A stretch of DNA of 43,648 nucleotides. It comes from Salinivirgaceae bacterium. Its GTDB lineage: Bacteria > Bacteroidota > Bacteroidia > Bacteroidales > Salinivirgaceae. A program made the position numbers and the translations under genes. Positions 34,847 to 43,526 of the stretch are shown piece after piece. Positions within the stretch are counted from its first letter, which is position 1, and each line of letters starts with the position of its first letter. The stretch lies in assembly GCA_027858775.1 (NCBI GenBank), contig JAQICA010000132.1:1-43648 (forward strand). Reading direction: 5' to 3'. Below the pieces are notes generated by a model. It made no database searches and had not been told where the DNA came from. It saw nothing but the letters and a program-made list of their open reading frames with translations.

Positions 34847-36196
34847 TTACCTTCTTTTCTTGCGTTTATTTATCGTTTTATCGCCCCTGGTTTTTGGTTT
34901 TTTATACTTCTTCGCCATTTTAAGAGACTTCCCGCCCGAATTTCTTTTTTGGTTTTTCATGCTTTTCTCGTGAAATGCCGGCCCTCTCGCAATTTCGGTT
35001 ATTTTGTGTCCTGTATTTATTTCTTTTGCTTTGGGACGTTCTTCTGGTATCAGTTCTTGCGAAATTTCAACCCATAGAGGGAATTCTGATTCTGGAATTT
35101 TGTATCCCATCATCTCTTCAATAGCCTCTTTTTCAGGGCGCTCTTTTTCAGTGTATAGCAACACTGATTTTCCTTTTTCTTCTGCGCGACCCGTGCGGCC
35201 AATGCGGTGAATGTAGTTTTCAGGATATTCCGGAGCGTCAAAGTTAATGACGTGCGATATTTTGGAGAAATCGAGTCCCCGCGCCATTACATCTGTGGCA
35301 ACCAAAACCCGATGTTTTCCTGCTTCAAACTGCTCGATGGCTTTTATGCGGAAGTTCTGACTTTTATTTCCATGAATGACGCCAACTTCGTTTAGAAAAC
35401 GTTCTTCTAAGTTTTCATACAGTCGATTGGCAATTCTTTTACCTGATACAAAGACTAGTACTTTATGATATTCATTCTTATCGGCTAATAGTTCCGATAA
35501 AAGATTAACTTTTGTGTAGAAATTGGGTACAGCGTAGCACTGTTGTTCAATGTTTTTTAATGGTGTGCCACTATTTTCAATAGAAATGCGCGTGGGCGAA
35601 ACAAAATTGTGTTCAATCAGGCGATTGATTTCATCAGACACTGTAGCCGAAAACATAATGTTTTGACGTTTTTTGGGCAATAGCCCTAAAATATTGTTTA
35701 GCTGAGCGCGGAATCCCGTGTCGAGCATAACGTCAACTTCATCAATTACAAGTTTCCGAACACTTTTTAGTTGAAGAATTCCTGTTAAAGCGATATCGTA
35801 AAACCGGCCCGGTGTGGCTACCAAAACATCGGTACCCTCGGCTACAGCCTGTTTTTGTTTATTGATATTTCTGCCACCAAAAATCCCAAGTACCCGCGTA
35901 TTCATGTATTTTGTCATGCTCTCAACCATTTCAACTACCTGTAACACAAGTTCGCGTGTTGGAACCAAAATAACCACACGCGGAGGTGCTTGATCTGAAA
36001 ACTTTAGGTCGTATAAAACAGGGAGCGTATAAGCCAGTGTTTTTCCCGTTCCGGTTTGAGCTATACCCACAATATCTTTCCCCGAGCGAATGGCCGAAAA
36101 GGCTTTTTCCTGCATAGGTGTGGGTAGAGTAAAGCCTTGATCGGTTATAGCATCGGCTAATGGTTTGGGAAGATTGAATTGAGCAAAGGAATTCAT
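34847..36196 (-). CDS. DEAD-box family RNA helicase
   Basis: A 449-residue RNA helicase. Ordered motifs are the Q motif (FTLPTPMQEKAF), Walker A AQTGTGKT at about 46-53, PTRELVLQ, VATPGR, motif II as DEVD (VIDEVDVMLDTGF) instead of the usual DEAD, SAT, then in domain two VATDVMARGLDF and HRIGRTGRA. The DEVD variant keeps the catalytic Asp-Glu. The C-terminal tail after about 395 is basic and rich in Lys and Arg (KMAKKYKKPKTRGDK), likely binding RNA. It is probably involved in rRNA maturation, mRNA decay or cold adaptation; the specific paralogue cannot be assigned. A -7 box lies about 97 bp upstream, giving a long leader like that of cold-induced helicase genes. Confidence 0.93.
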   Translation of the reverse strand: MNSFAQFNLPKPLADAITDQGFTLPTPMQEKAFSAIRSGKDIVGIAQTGTGKTLAYTLPVLYDLKFSDQAPPRVVILVPTRELVLQVVEMVESMTKYMNTRVLGIFGGRNINKQKQAVAEGTDVLVATPGRFYDIALTGILQLKSVRKLVIDEVDVMLDTGFRAQLNNILGLLPKKRQNIMFSATVSDEINRLIEHNFVSPTRISIENSGTPLKNIEQQCYAVPNFYTKVNLLSELLADKNEYHKVLVFVSGKRIANRLYENLEERFLNEVGVIHGNKSQNFRIKAIEQFEAGKHRVLVATDVMARGLDFSKISHVINFDAPEYPENYIHRIGRTGRAEEKGKSVLLYTEKERPEKEAIEEMMGYKIPESEFPLWVEISQELIPEERPKAKEINTGHKITEIARGPAFHEKSMKNQKRNSGGKSLKMAKKYKKPKTRGDKTINKRKKRR

Positions 36197-36292
36197 TTTA
36201 TTGCGGTGTTAAGTAATTGGTTTAGCGGAATTTCCGAGTTGTAATGCCGATTTATTGTTAACCAGGTATTTTTGATTACAAAAACCGGAGCG

Positions 36293-36300
36293 CAAAGATA
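36293..36300 (-). promoter_or_regulatory. Bacteroidota -7 box (TATCTTTG) for the helicase
   Basis: Exact TAnnTTTG on the minus strand, giving a leader of roughly 90 bases before the helicase ATG. Confidence 0.5.
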
Positions 36301-36366
36301 GGGATTTTATCGTCTCTTTTTTATTCCAAATGAAGCATCTGCGATTTATGCTTCTATTCAATTGGT

Positions 36367-36514
36367 TAGATACTGTCTATAAAGTCGGAGTATCCATTGA
36401 ATAGTTCCGTTTTCAAGGCTTTCGAAACGCAAAACCGTTGAGTCCGCGATTCATCGGGATGATACGGGTTTGAGTAAGAGTAACGCAGAAAATTGAGTTT
36501 ATTGACGGATACTA
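36367..36514 (+). repeat. 148-bp direct repeat, copy 1, upstream of the second kinase
   Basis: Begins TAGATACTGTCTATAAAGTC and ends near GACGGATACTA. The same 148 bp occurs at 40497-40644 with 5 mismatches by eye (36409, 36429, 36494, 36498 and 36512). Both copies end 138-139 bp before a PAS-kinase start codon. Local pairings include GATACT/AGTATC, TTGAA/TTCAA and AAACC/GGTTT, so it may fold as RNA. It fills most of the 455-bp gap 36197-36651 together with the helicase promoter. Confidence 0.85.
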
Positions 36515-36651
36515 GTTAATTGATGGGGTCTGCTAAACCTTCCAGTATTGATTTTCGGGTGTAACACCTGGCAGTGTGACACACTCACAAAGTTTTTGGT
36601 GAAAAAGTTTAAGAATTTGTGTACATTAGAGGGGGATATAAAAAGGAAAAC

Positions 36652-39600
36652 ATGAATCGCACGTCATACGAAAACATAGCGCTCGGTTTTATCGGGAAAT
36701 GGCAAGAAATAGCTGATTTGTTGGCATCTGTTTTACAAGTACCGGCTGCATTGATTATGAAAACCGAGAATGAATTTATGGAGGTTTTTGTGTCGAGCCA
36801 GAGCGATAAAAACCCTTATGTTGTTGGCGAAAAAGAAAAATGGCACGGGCTCTATTGCGAAACTGTAATACGCACACAAGAAAAGCTACGCATTCCAAAT
36901 GCGTTAAAGAATAAGGATTGGAATCATAACCCTGATCTAAAGCTTGGCATGGTGGCCTACCTTGGCTTTCCTATCAGTTTTCCCGATGGTACACCTTTTG
37001 GAACCATTTGTATTTTAGATAAAAAAGAAAGGCATTTTACGACTGACACTGAAAAGTTGTTGCTTCAATTCCAAAAAGTAATTGAACTGGATCTGGCATT
37101 AATTTCCTCGCTTGAATTGAATGAGAATGCTACTCAGAAAGAGGTTATTCAACAATTGATGCAGAGTAATAATGAGTATAAAACCGTAAACGAAGAGTAC
37201 CAGTCTATTAATGAGGAATACTTGTCGACTACCGATGAGCTACAGCATGCAAACGAAAGATTGCGTTCCGCAAAACAAGAGGTAGAAGAAAACGAACTAA
37301 AGTTTCGGATGATGTATGAAAATACATCCATAGGAATTGCTGTAATTTCGCTCGATTTTAAAATTATGGCAGCCAATAATGCTTATTGTAAAATGCTCGG
37401 ATATTCAGAAAAAGAGCTTTTAGGCAAAAACCTGGAAGAGACTGCTCATCCCGAAGTTGTAGCCGAAAATATACAATTACAGATACAGTTAAAAAAGGGT
37501 GAAATACCATCATTTCAGCTTGAAAAACAATTTATTCACAAAAGTGGAAAAACGGTTCATGGATTGCTCAATGCAACGATTATAAAAAACAACGATGATG
37601 AGCCACTGTACTTTTTGGGAAATGTACAAGATATTACCACGCGTAGGCAGGCAGAGTTTGCGTTGCAGAAAAATGAGACAAAACTTCGTAGAATATACAG
37701 GGTCGCACCTGTAGGAATAGGAATGGTGGTAGATAGAATCCTGAAAGATGTTAATCCACGCATTTGTGAAATGACAGGCTACACGTGTGAGGAACTTATT
37801 GGACAAAGTGCGCGTGTTTTATATCCCAACAAGGAAGAATATGAGTTTGTAGGAAGGGAGAAATATGCTCAAATAAGAGAAAAGGAAACTGGCGAAGTGG
37901 AAACCCGGTGGAAAAAGAAGGATGGAACTATTATTAATGTGTTGTTGGCTTCTACACCTACCGATATGAATGACTTTTTTAAGGGAGTAATTTTTACAGC
38001 TCTCGATATTACGCAACAGAAAGAAGCAGAAAAGGCGTTGTTGGATAGTGAATTAAAGTACCGGCGTATAGCAGAAAATGTAACGGATGTCGTTTGGGTT
38101 TCCGATTTAAATATGAAGCCGACGTATATTAGCCCTTCAGTAAAACGTGTTTTGGGGATTGATCCTGATGAGTATCTGAAACGACCATTGACTGAATCCT
38201 ACCCAATGGAAACGTTACAGACTTTTCAGCAAGTGTTAACCAGGGAGCTTGAGAAAGAAAGCGATCCAAATTGCGATAAGACCCGTGTGTTTGAAATAGA
38301 AGTTAAGCGGTTTAACTCCGATGGAAGCATTGGTTGGGATGCCTTAAGAGCAACATTTTTGCGCGATGAAAATCTTGATCCGGTTGCTATTCAGGGAGTG
38401 TCAAGAGATATTACCGAGCGCAAGCAAGCTGAATTAATTCGTCAGATGCAGTACAATATTGCAAAAGCCACAATTTCGGCCAAAAATCTCAATACTTTGT
38501 TCGACTCCATTAGTCGGGAATTGAATAGTGTGATCGATGCAAGGAATATTTTTATTGCATTTTATGAGAAGGAAACAGGACTGTTCAGGGCAATTTTAGA
38601 AAGAGATGGGAAAGATGAAATACCACAGTGGCCGGCAGAAAAATCATTAACAGGGTATGTTCTCAAGCAAAACAAGTCAGTGCATTTAAAAAAAGACGAA
38701 ATATTACAGCTTCAGCAAAATGGAATAATTGAACTTATAGGAACCACGGCCGAGGCGTGGCTTGGCGTGCCTCTGGTTATCGATAATGATACATATGGAG
38801 CAGTAGTAATTCAAAACTATGATAACCCCAATGCGTATGGAGCATCAAGTATTCAGATTTTGGAATTAATTGCTTATGAATTAAGTACGTTCATCGGTCG
38901 CGATCGGGCAAGGGAAAAGGTGTTGGAACTTTCCAGAGCCGTGGAACAAAGCTCCGTGTCGGTTATTATTATCGATGTCAACAGGCGTATTGAGTATGTA
39001 AATCCTTATTTTACAGAGCTTACCGGTTATACCTTCGATGAAGTAGTTGGACAATCCATAGAGAAGTACAGAACCGATTATCATACTCAGGAATTTTATG
39101 ACCATATGTGGAAAACTATTTTAGCAGGCGAAAATTGGGAAGGTGAAATCCAAAATAGAAAGAAAAGTGGAGCGTTGTACTGGGAAAATGCCATCATTTC
39201 ACCTATCGAAAATAATGATGGTGTTATAACCAATGTTGTTGCCATAAAAGAGGATATTACCGATCGAAAGCAAATGTTTGAAGAGTTAATAGAAGCTAAG
39301 GAGAAAGCAGAGGAAAGTGATCGGTTGAAAACAGCATTTTTGCAAAATATGTCGCACGAAATCAGAACACCCCTAAATGCCATTGCAGGTTTCTCAGGTA
39401 TGCTAAATAAGCCCTCGTTGTCCGGGGAGAAAAGACGCCGATTTGTATCCATTATTCAAAATAGTAGCAATCAATTGCTTTCAATTGTCACCAATATTCT
39501 TACAATTTCATCATTAGAAACCAAGCAGGAGAGGGTGATCATTACGCCCGTTTCTATTAACGATGTTTTAGAAGAATTGCACACTATATTTAAAAAACAA

Positions 39601-40035
39601 GCCCATCAGAAAAATATATCATTGTGTAAATTTATGGCGTTAGCAAACCATAAATCAGAAGTTTACACTGATAGAACAAAAGTTACCCAAGTACTTTCAA
39701 ATCTAATATCCAATGCATTGAAATTTACACATCAGGGCACTATTGAGTTTGGCTATAAACTAAAAAGAAATGGCTCTGTTGATGAATTGGAATTTTTTGT
39801 AAAAGATACGGGAATTGGAATTACAAAAGAGGAACAAGAAATAATCTTTAAACGTTTTCAACAAGCACGCAAATCAATTAATAAACTTTATGGCGGAACA
39901 GGATTAGGTCTTTCTATTTCCAAAGGGTTTGTCGAAATTCTTGGCGGTAAAATGTGGGTGAAGGCGGAGCCGAAAAAAGGTTCGACCTTTTATTTTACAC
40001 TGCCTTATAAGCCCATTGGCAACGGTGATGATTAA
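36652..40035 (+). CDS. Large PAS/GAF sensor histidine kinase
   Basis: A 1127-residue soluble histidine kinase. An N-terminal GAF domain (about 10-155) has GFPISFPDGTPFGTICILD. A coiled coil with NEEYQSINEEYLSTTDEL follows (about 165-225), then three PAS domains (about 225-345, 350-465 and 470-590), a second GAF (about 600-750), and a fourth PAS (about 760-880, SRAVEQSSVSVIIIDVNRR). HisKA has H902 in LQNMSHEIRTPLNAI; HATPase has DTGIGIT and GGTGLGLSISKGF. There is no receiver domain and no adjacent regulator. ATG at 36652 is preferred to a GTG 33 bases upstream, since AAGGAAA lies just before it. It is preceded by the 148-bp repeat. Confidence 0.92.
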   Translation: MNRTSYENIALGFIGKWQEIADLLASVLQVPAALIMKTENEFMEVFVSSQSDKNPYVVGEKEKWHGLYCETVIRTQEKLRIPNALKNKDWNHNPDLKLGMVAYLGFPISFPDGTPFGTICILDKKERHFTTDTEKLLLQFQKVIELDLALISSLELNENATQKEVIQQLMQSNNEYKTVNEEYQSINEEYLSTTDELQHANERLRSAKQEVEENELKFRMMYENTSIGIAVISLDFKIMAANNAYCKMLGYSEKELLGKNLEETAHPEVVAENIQLQIQLKKGEIPSFQLEKQFIHKSGKTVHGLLNATIIKNNDDEPLYFLGNVQDITTRRQAEFALQKNETKLRRIYRVAPVGIGMVVDRILKDVNPRICEMTGYTCEELIGQSARVLYPNKEEYEFVGREKYAQIREKETGEVETRWKKKDGTIINVLLASTPTDMNDFFKGVIFTALDITQQKEAEKALLDSELKYRRIAENVTDVVWVSDLNMKPTYISPSVKRVLGIDPDEYLKRPLTESYPMETLQTFQQVLTRELEKESDPNCDKTRVFEIEVKRFNSDGSIGWDALRATFLRDENLDPVAIQGVSRDITERKQAELIRQMQYNIAKATISAKNLNTLFDSISRELNSVIDARNIFIAFYEKETGLFRAILERDGKDEIPQWPAEKSLTGYVLKQNKSVHLKKDEILQLQQNGIIELIGTTAEAWLGVPLVIDNDTYGAVVIQNYDNPNAYGASSIQILELIAYELSTFIGRDRAREKVLELSRAVEQSSVSVIIIDVNRRIEYVNPYFTELTGYTFDEVVGQSIEKYRTDYHTQEFYDHMWKTILAGENWEGEIQNRKKSGALYWENAIISPIENNDGVITNVVAIKEDITDRKQMFEELIEAKEKAEESDRLKTAFLQNMSHEIRTPLNAIAGFSGMLNKPSLSGEKRRRFVSIIQNSSNQLLSIVTNILTISSLETKQERVIITPVSINDVLEELHTIFKKQAHQKNISLCKFMALANHKSEVYTDRTKVTQVLSNLISNALKFTHQGTIEFGYKLKRNGSVDELEFFVKDTGIGITKEEQEIIFKRFQQARKSINKLYGGTGLGLSISKGFVEILGGKMWVKAEPKKGSTFYFTLPYKPIGNGDD

Positions 40036-40130
40036 AAAGATCAGGGAGTAACCGGAGGTACTTTGATTATAACCCCAATTGAGCGATTGCAGCTCACGAT
40101 TAAGAAAGTGTTTGGTGAAAAACCAATAAC

Positions 40131-40334
40131 TAGTGCATCCGGGAGAACGTATAATTTTTAGTTGCATGCAGTATAAAACTTCAAGAAAGAGCCTCACCTC
40201 CGCAGAGCGTTGAAGGAGTATAGCTGGTCTCGAAAATCGGAAGCTTGATTATCTTGAAAACCAAGGTGTCCCGGGAATCGGAACTACTGTTTTAAAAATA
40301 AATATAACGCAGTTGTTGGAGTTTTTTAAGACCC
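40131..40334 (+). repeat. Decayed relative of the palindromic repeat, copy C
   Basis: Both ends resemble copy B: the left part has TAGTGC, then TATAAAACTTCAAGAA. The right end has ACTGTTTT-AAAAT-AA-ATAACGCAGTT-TTGGAGTTTT. The centre has diverged and is about 50 bp longer. It lies directly before copy B in the same orientation, in the 747-bp gap 40036-40782. Confidence 0.55.
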
Positions 40335-40338
40335 TAAG

Positions 40339-40493
40339 TAGTGCCAGCACGAAAACCACCTGTTTTTTGGTGTGCTCAGTAATAAAACTTCAAGAACAAG
40401 GCTTGTTCATTTTGAAAATCAAGACGTTTACTTTCGTAAATAACTGTTTTCAAAATGAACATAACGCAGTTATTGGAGTTTTATTACGGGCAC
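40339..40493 (-). repeat. 155-bp palindromic repeat, copy B (inverted relative to A)
   Basis: Reverse complement of copy A (25396-25550) with identical length and 4 substitutions, including the GAAA-capped inner hairpin. It begins TAGTGCCAGC and ends GGGCAC, 3 bp before the second copy of the 148-bp repeat. An open frame across it (40313-40534) is only a by-product of the repeat. Confidence 0.8.
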
Positions 40494-40496
40494 TAG

Positions 40497-40644
40497 TAGA
40501 TACTGTCTATAAAGTCGGAGTATCCATTGAATAGTTCCATTTTCAAGGCTTTCGAAACTCAAAACCGTTGAGTCCGCGATTCATCGGGATGATACGGGTT
40601 TGAGTAAGAGTAACGCAGAAAATGGAGCTTATTGACGGATATTA
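40497..40644 (+). repeat. 148-bp direct repeat, copy 2, upstream of the third kinase
   Basis: Second copy of the element at 36367-36514 (offset exactly 4130). It ends 139 bp before the third kinase start. The sequences between repeat and start codon differ between the two loci apart from a shared TTTGTGTACATTA / TTTTGTACATTG box near the start, a possible promoter. Confidence 0.85.
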
Positions 40645-40782
40645 AGTAAAGCACTACTTCCATTCGTACCGCCCAATTAAGGTATAACTATGTGCGTTTT
40701 TGAGTGATTTTTTATGCGTTTTGGTTGCGAAATTTTGTACATTGTAAATTCAATTTAATGAAAAATTGCCAATAGCCCTGTT

Positions 40783-43287
40783 ATGCAAAAACCAACCATA
40801 GATGATTTATTGTTACGGATAAAAGAACTGGAAGATCAGCTAAGCCATACTAAGCTTCAAGAATTGCATGATGAGCTGGAGCTGACAAAAAACCGATTCC
40901 ATACATATGTAAAACGATCGCCTATTGGCATATTTCTGACCAATGAAGAAAAACAGTTTTTGTATGTTAATCCTGCAGCAGGCGAATTATTGAACTATTC
41001 GCCAGAGCAAATGCTTAATTTATCGTTTCCCGAAATTGTAGCAGATGCCGACAATCAAAAAGTATATGCTGGTTTTACGATTTTGCAAGAAACAGGACAA
41101 ATTTCCGATTTTAATCTACAACTGCAACGATCAGATGGAAGTATGCTCGACGTGCTCATCGATGGAGCAAAGATTTCTGAAACGCAGTTTGTACTCTTTG
41201 TAAAAGACGTAACAGACCTTGTAAATACAGAAATACAGCTTAAAGAGCAAAACGAAGAGTACGAGGCTGTAAATGAGGAGCTACGGCAAACAAATGAGGA
41301 GCTTATTGAGGCTCAGGAAACAATGCTCGAAAGCGAATTGCAGTACAAACAACTTTTCGAAAACCTTGAGCAGGGCTTTGCCTTACACAAAATGATTTAT
41401 GATAAAGAAGGTAACCCGGTTGATTACACATTTATTCTCATGAATAATGCCTTTGAACGGCTTACAGGCATCGATGCAAAAAAATTTATTGGACACACGG
41501 TAACAGAAATGCTTCCAAATATTGAAGATGTTTGGATTGAAAACTATGGACGAGTGGCGAAAACCGGCAAGTCGTACCATTTTGAGAGTTATTCGGCCGA
41601 TTTAGATAAATTTTACGATGTAGTGGCCTATGCGCCCAAAATAGATCACTTTGCAGTTATTTTTACCGATGTTACCAGTGTTAAGCGATCGCAAAAACAA
41701 TTGATAGAAGCAAAACAGCTTGCCGAAGAAAGTGAAGCTCGCTTTAAGGCCTTGCATAATGCCTCGTTTGGAGGTATTTTCTTACATTACGATTCCATTA
41801 TTTTTGATTGTAATCAAGGACTTACAGAAATTACCGGTTATTCGTATGATGAACTGATAGGAATGAATGGGCTTGATCTGATTGCCAAACGGTATCGACC
41901 GATAATTATCGAACATATTAAAAGAAGAGGCGAAGAGCCTTATGAAGCAGTTGCCATTTCGAAAAGTGGGGAAGAATATCCGGTTCGTCTCGAGGCCCGT
42001 AATATTCCGTATAAAGGAAAAATGGCGAGAACGGTTGAAGTGCGCGATATAACAGAGCAAAAAGCAGCCGAAAGCGCATTGCACGAAAGTGAAACGCATT
42101 TTCGTACATTGGCCGATTCTGGATTGGCCATGGTTTGGGCCGCCGATGAGAATAAACAGTGCAATTACGTTAATAAACCCTGGCTCGATTTTACCGGGCA
42201 GACTCCCGAACACGAGATGCGTGAGGGCTGGATGGAGAATATGCATCCAGACGACCATAATAACTTTCTTAGCCGCTTTACAAGAGCGTTCGACCAGGGC
42301 CAAAAGTTTACCTGCGATTATCGATTACGCAATGCGAATGGTGCTTATCGGTGGATTCAGAATGTGGCCAGCCCGCGGTACAGCAGTAACGGACAATTTA
42401 TTGGTTTCATAGCTCATTGTATCGATATTACCGAACGTAAAAAAGCCGAACAAGACCTGATTGAAGCAAAAGAAATGGCTGAGAAGGTGCAGCTTGAGTT
42501 GCAAATAAAAAATCAGGAATACGAAGCCCTGAATGAGGAACTTAGACAAACAAATGAAGAGCTTTTTGAAGCAAAAGAGCATGCAGAAGAGAGCGATCGG
42601 TTAAAATCGGCATTTTTGAATAATATTTCGCATGAGTTTCGTACCCCCATGAACGGTATTTTGGGCTTTGCAGAACTGTTTTTGCGACCAAAGAAAAATG
42701 ATGAGCAACGACGCAAATATGCCGGTATAATGCGCGAAAACTGTAACCGATTATTAGATATTGTAACCGATACGGTTGAGATTTCGGCGCTGCAGTCGAA
42801 TGTGGCAAAAGTTAACATAGAGAAATGTAATCTGACAACAATTTTCGAAGAGTCGCTCTCCGAAATTAAGTTGGAAGCCCAAAAGAAAGGGCTTGAGGTT
42901 AGGATCAATAATAATTGTGAGAATATCGATTATTTCCTCACAGACCGCTATAAACTCCAACGCGCTGTTATGCATCTACTAAACAATGCCGTTAAGTTTA
43001 CATCGCAGGGCTATATAAATTTTTCGTGTGAAAAAGAAAAAGATAGAGTACACATAAAAATATCTGATACAGGAATTGGTATTCCTGTTGATGTAAAAGA
43101 AAAGTTATTTGAACCTTATAAGCAGTCCACTTTACAAAATACCCTGAATTATGGTGGTACGGGAATTGGTTTGGCGCTTGTAAAATCTTATATCGACTTA
43201 CTGGAAGGGAACATAGCAATTCAATCGGAGGTAGGTAAAGGTACAACGGTAGAAATGACCATTCCTGCCTGGCAAACGGCAAAATAG
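40783..43287 (+). CDS. PAS-repeat sensor histidine kinase
   Basis: An 834-residue soluble kinase with four PAS domains (about 20-150, 185-300, 310-425 and 430-555). The last is a PAS_3-type fold (WLDFTGQTPEHEMREGWMEN). Two nearly identical coiled-coil linkers occur, EEYEAVNEELRQTNEELIEA near 160 and QEYEALNEELRQTNEELFEA near 577, indicating internal duplication of the PAS-plus-linker unit. HisKA has H617 in LNNISHEFRTPMNGILGF; HATPase has DTGIGIP and GGTGIGLALVKSY. No receiver domain, membrane helix or adjacent response regulator is present. It shares its upstream 148-bp repeat with the preceding kinase gene. Confidence 0.92.
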   Translation: MQKPTIDDLLLRIKELEDQLSHTKLQELHDELELTKNRFHTYVKRSPIGIFLTNEEKQFLYVNPAAGELLNYSPEQMLNLSFPEIVADADNQKVYAGFTILQETGQISDFNLQLQRSDGSMLDVLIDGAKISETQFVLFVKDVTDLVNTEIQLKEQNEEYEAVNEELRQTNEELIEAQETMLESELQYKQLFENLEQGFALHKMIYDKEGNPVDYTFILMNNAFERLTGIDAKKFIGHTVTEMLPNIEDVWIENYGRVAKTGKSYHFESYSADLDKFYDVVAYAPKIDHFAVIFTDVTSVKRSQKQLIEAKQLAEESEARFKALHNASFGGIFLHYDSIIFDCNQGLTEITGYSYDELIGMNGLDLIAKRYRPIIIEHIKRRGEEPYEAVAISKSGEEYPVRLEARNIPYKGKMARTVEVRDITEQKAAESALHESETHFRTLADSGLAMVWAADENKQCNYVNKPWLDFTGQTPEHEMREGWMENMHPDDHNNFLSRFTRAFDQGQKFTCDYRLRNANGAYRWIQNVASPRYSSNGQFIGFIAHCIDITERKKAEQDLIEAKEMAEKVQLELQIKNQEYEALNEELRQTNEELFEAKEHAEESDRLKSAFLNNISHEFRTPMNGILGFAELFLRPKKNDEQRRKYAGIMRENCNRLLDIVTDTVEISALQSNVAKVNIEKCNLTTIFEESLSEIKLEAQKKGLEVRINNNCENIDYFLTDRYKLQRAVMHLLNNAVKFTSQGYINFSCEKEKDRVHIKISDTGIGIPVDVKEKLFEPYKQSTLQNTLNYGGTGIGLALVKSYIDLLEGNIAIQSEVGKGTTVEMTIPAWQTAK

Positions 43288-43325
43288 AAATTGTTTGGAG
43301 CGTCTTTTCAGTTCAGACACGGTTG

Positions 43326-43526
43326 GGATACGGATCAACTTTCACTGTTTTTGCAATCAATATCGTTTACATTGATCTTGGGCAAGGCGAAGACTATGTT
43401 TATCACAGAAAAACTGATTTCCAGGGAATTCATACGTCCGATAAGCTGAAACTTCCAGCTAAACAAACAAAATTGTTAGAAGGGAAAACGGATCCGTAGC
43501 AGATTTATCCGGAAAGAATGAAATGA
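43326..43526 (+). pseudogene. Fragment of a PD-(D/E)XK nuclease (Rpn-type) transposase
   Basis: An open stretch without a start encodes phrases I recognise from Rpn/PDDEXK_2 recombination-promoting nucleases: FAINIVYIDLGQGEDYVYH, then FQGIHTSDKLKL and, after an in-frame TAG (43497-43499), QIYPERMK. The N-terminal nuclease core and the C-terminal WIYFLKN-like part are missing, so it is dead. After it an AT-rich inverted run (ATCTTTTTTT/AAAAAAAGAT at about 43566-43591) could be a terminator remnant. Nothing else is seen up to the window end. Confidence 0.6.

Noticed and set aside
40313..40534. 73-codon plus-strand open frame between the second and third kinases
   Set aside because: Lies entirely across repeats B and the 148-bp element; its openness follows from the repeat sequence.
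41782..42303. 173-codon minus-strand frame within the third kinase
   Set aside because: Antisense shadow of PAS domains.
43300..43350. Possible histidine-kinase C-terminal fragment (GYGSTFTV) before the transposase remnant
   Set aside because: Only eight residues resemble a kinase end and they run into the Rpn-like frame; similarity could be chance.
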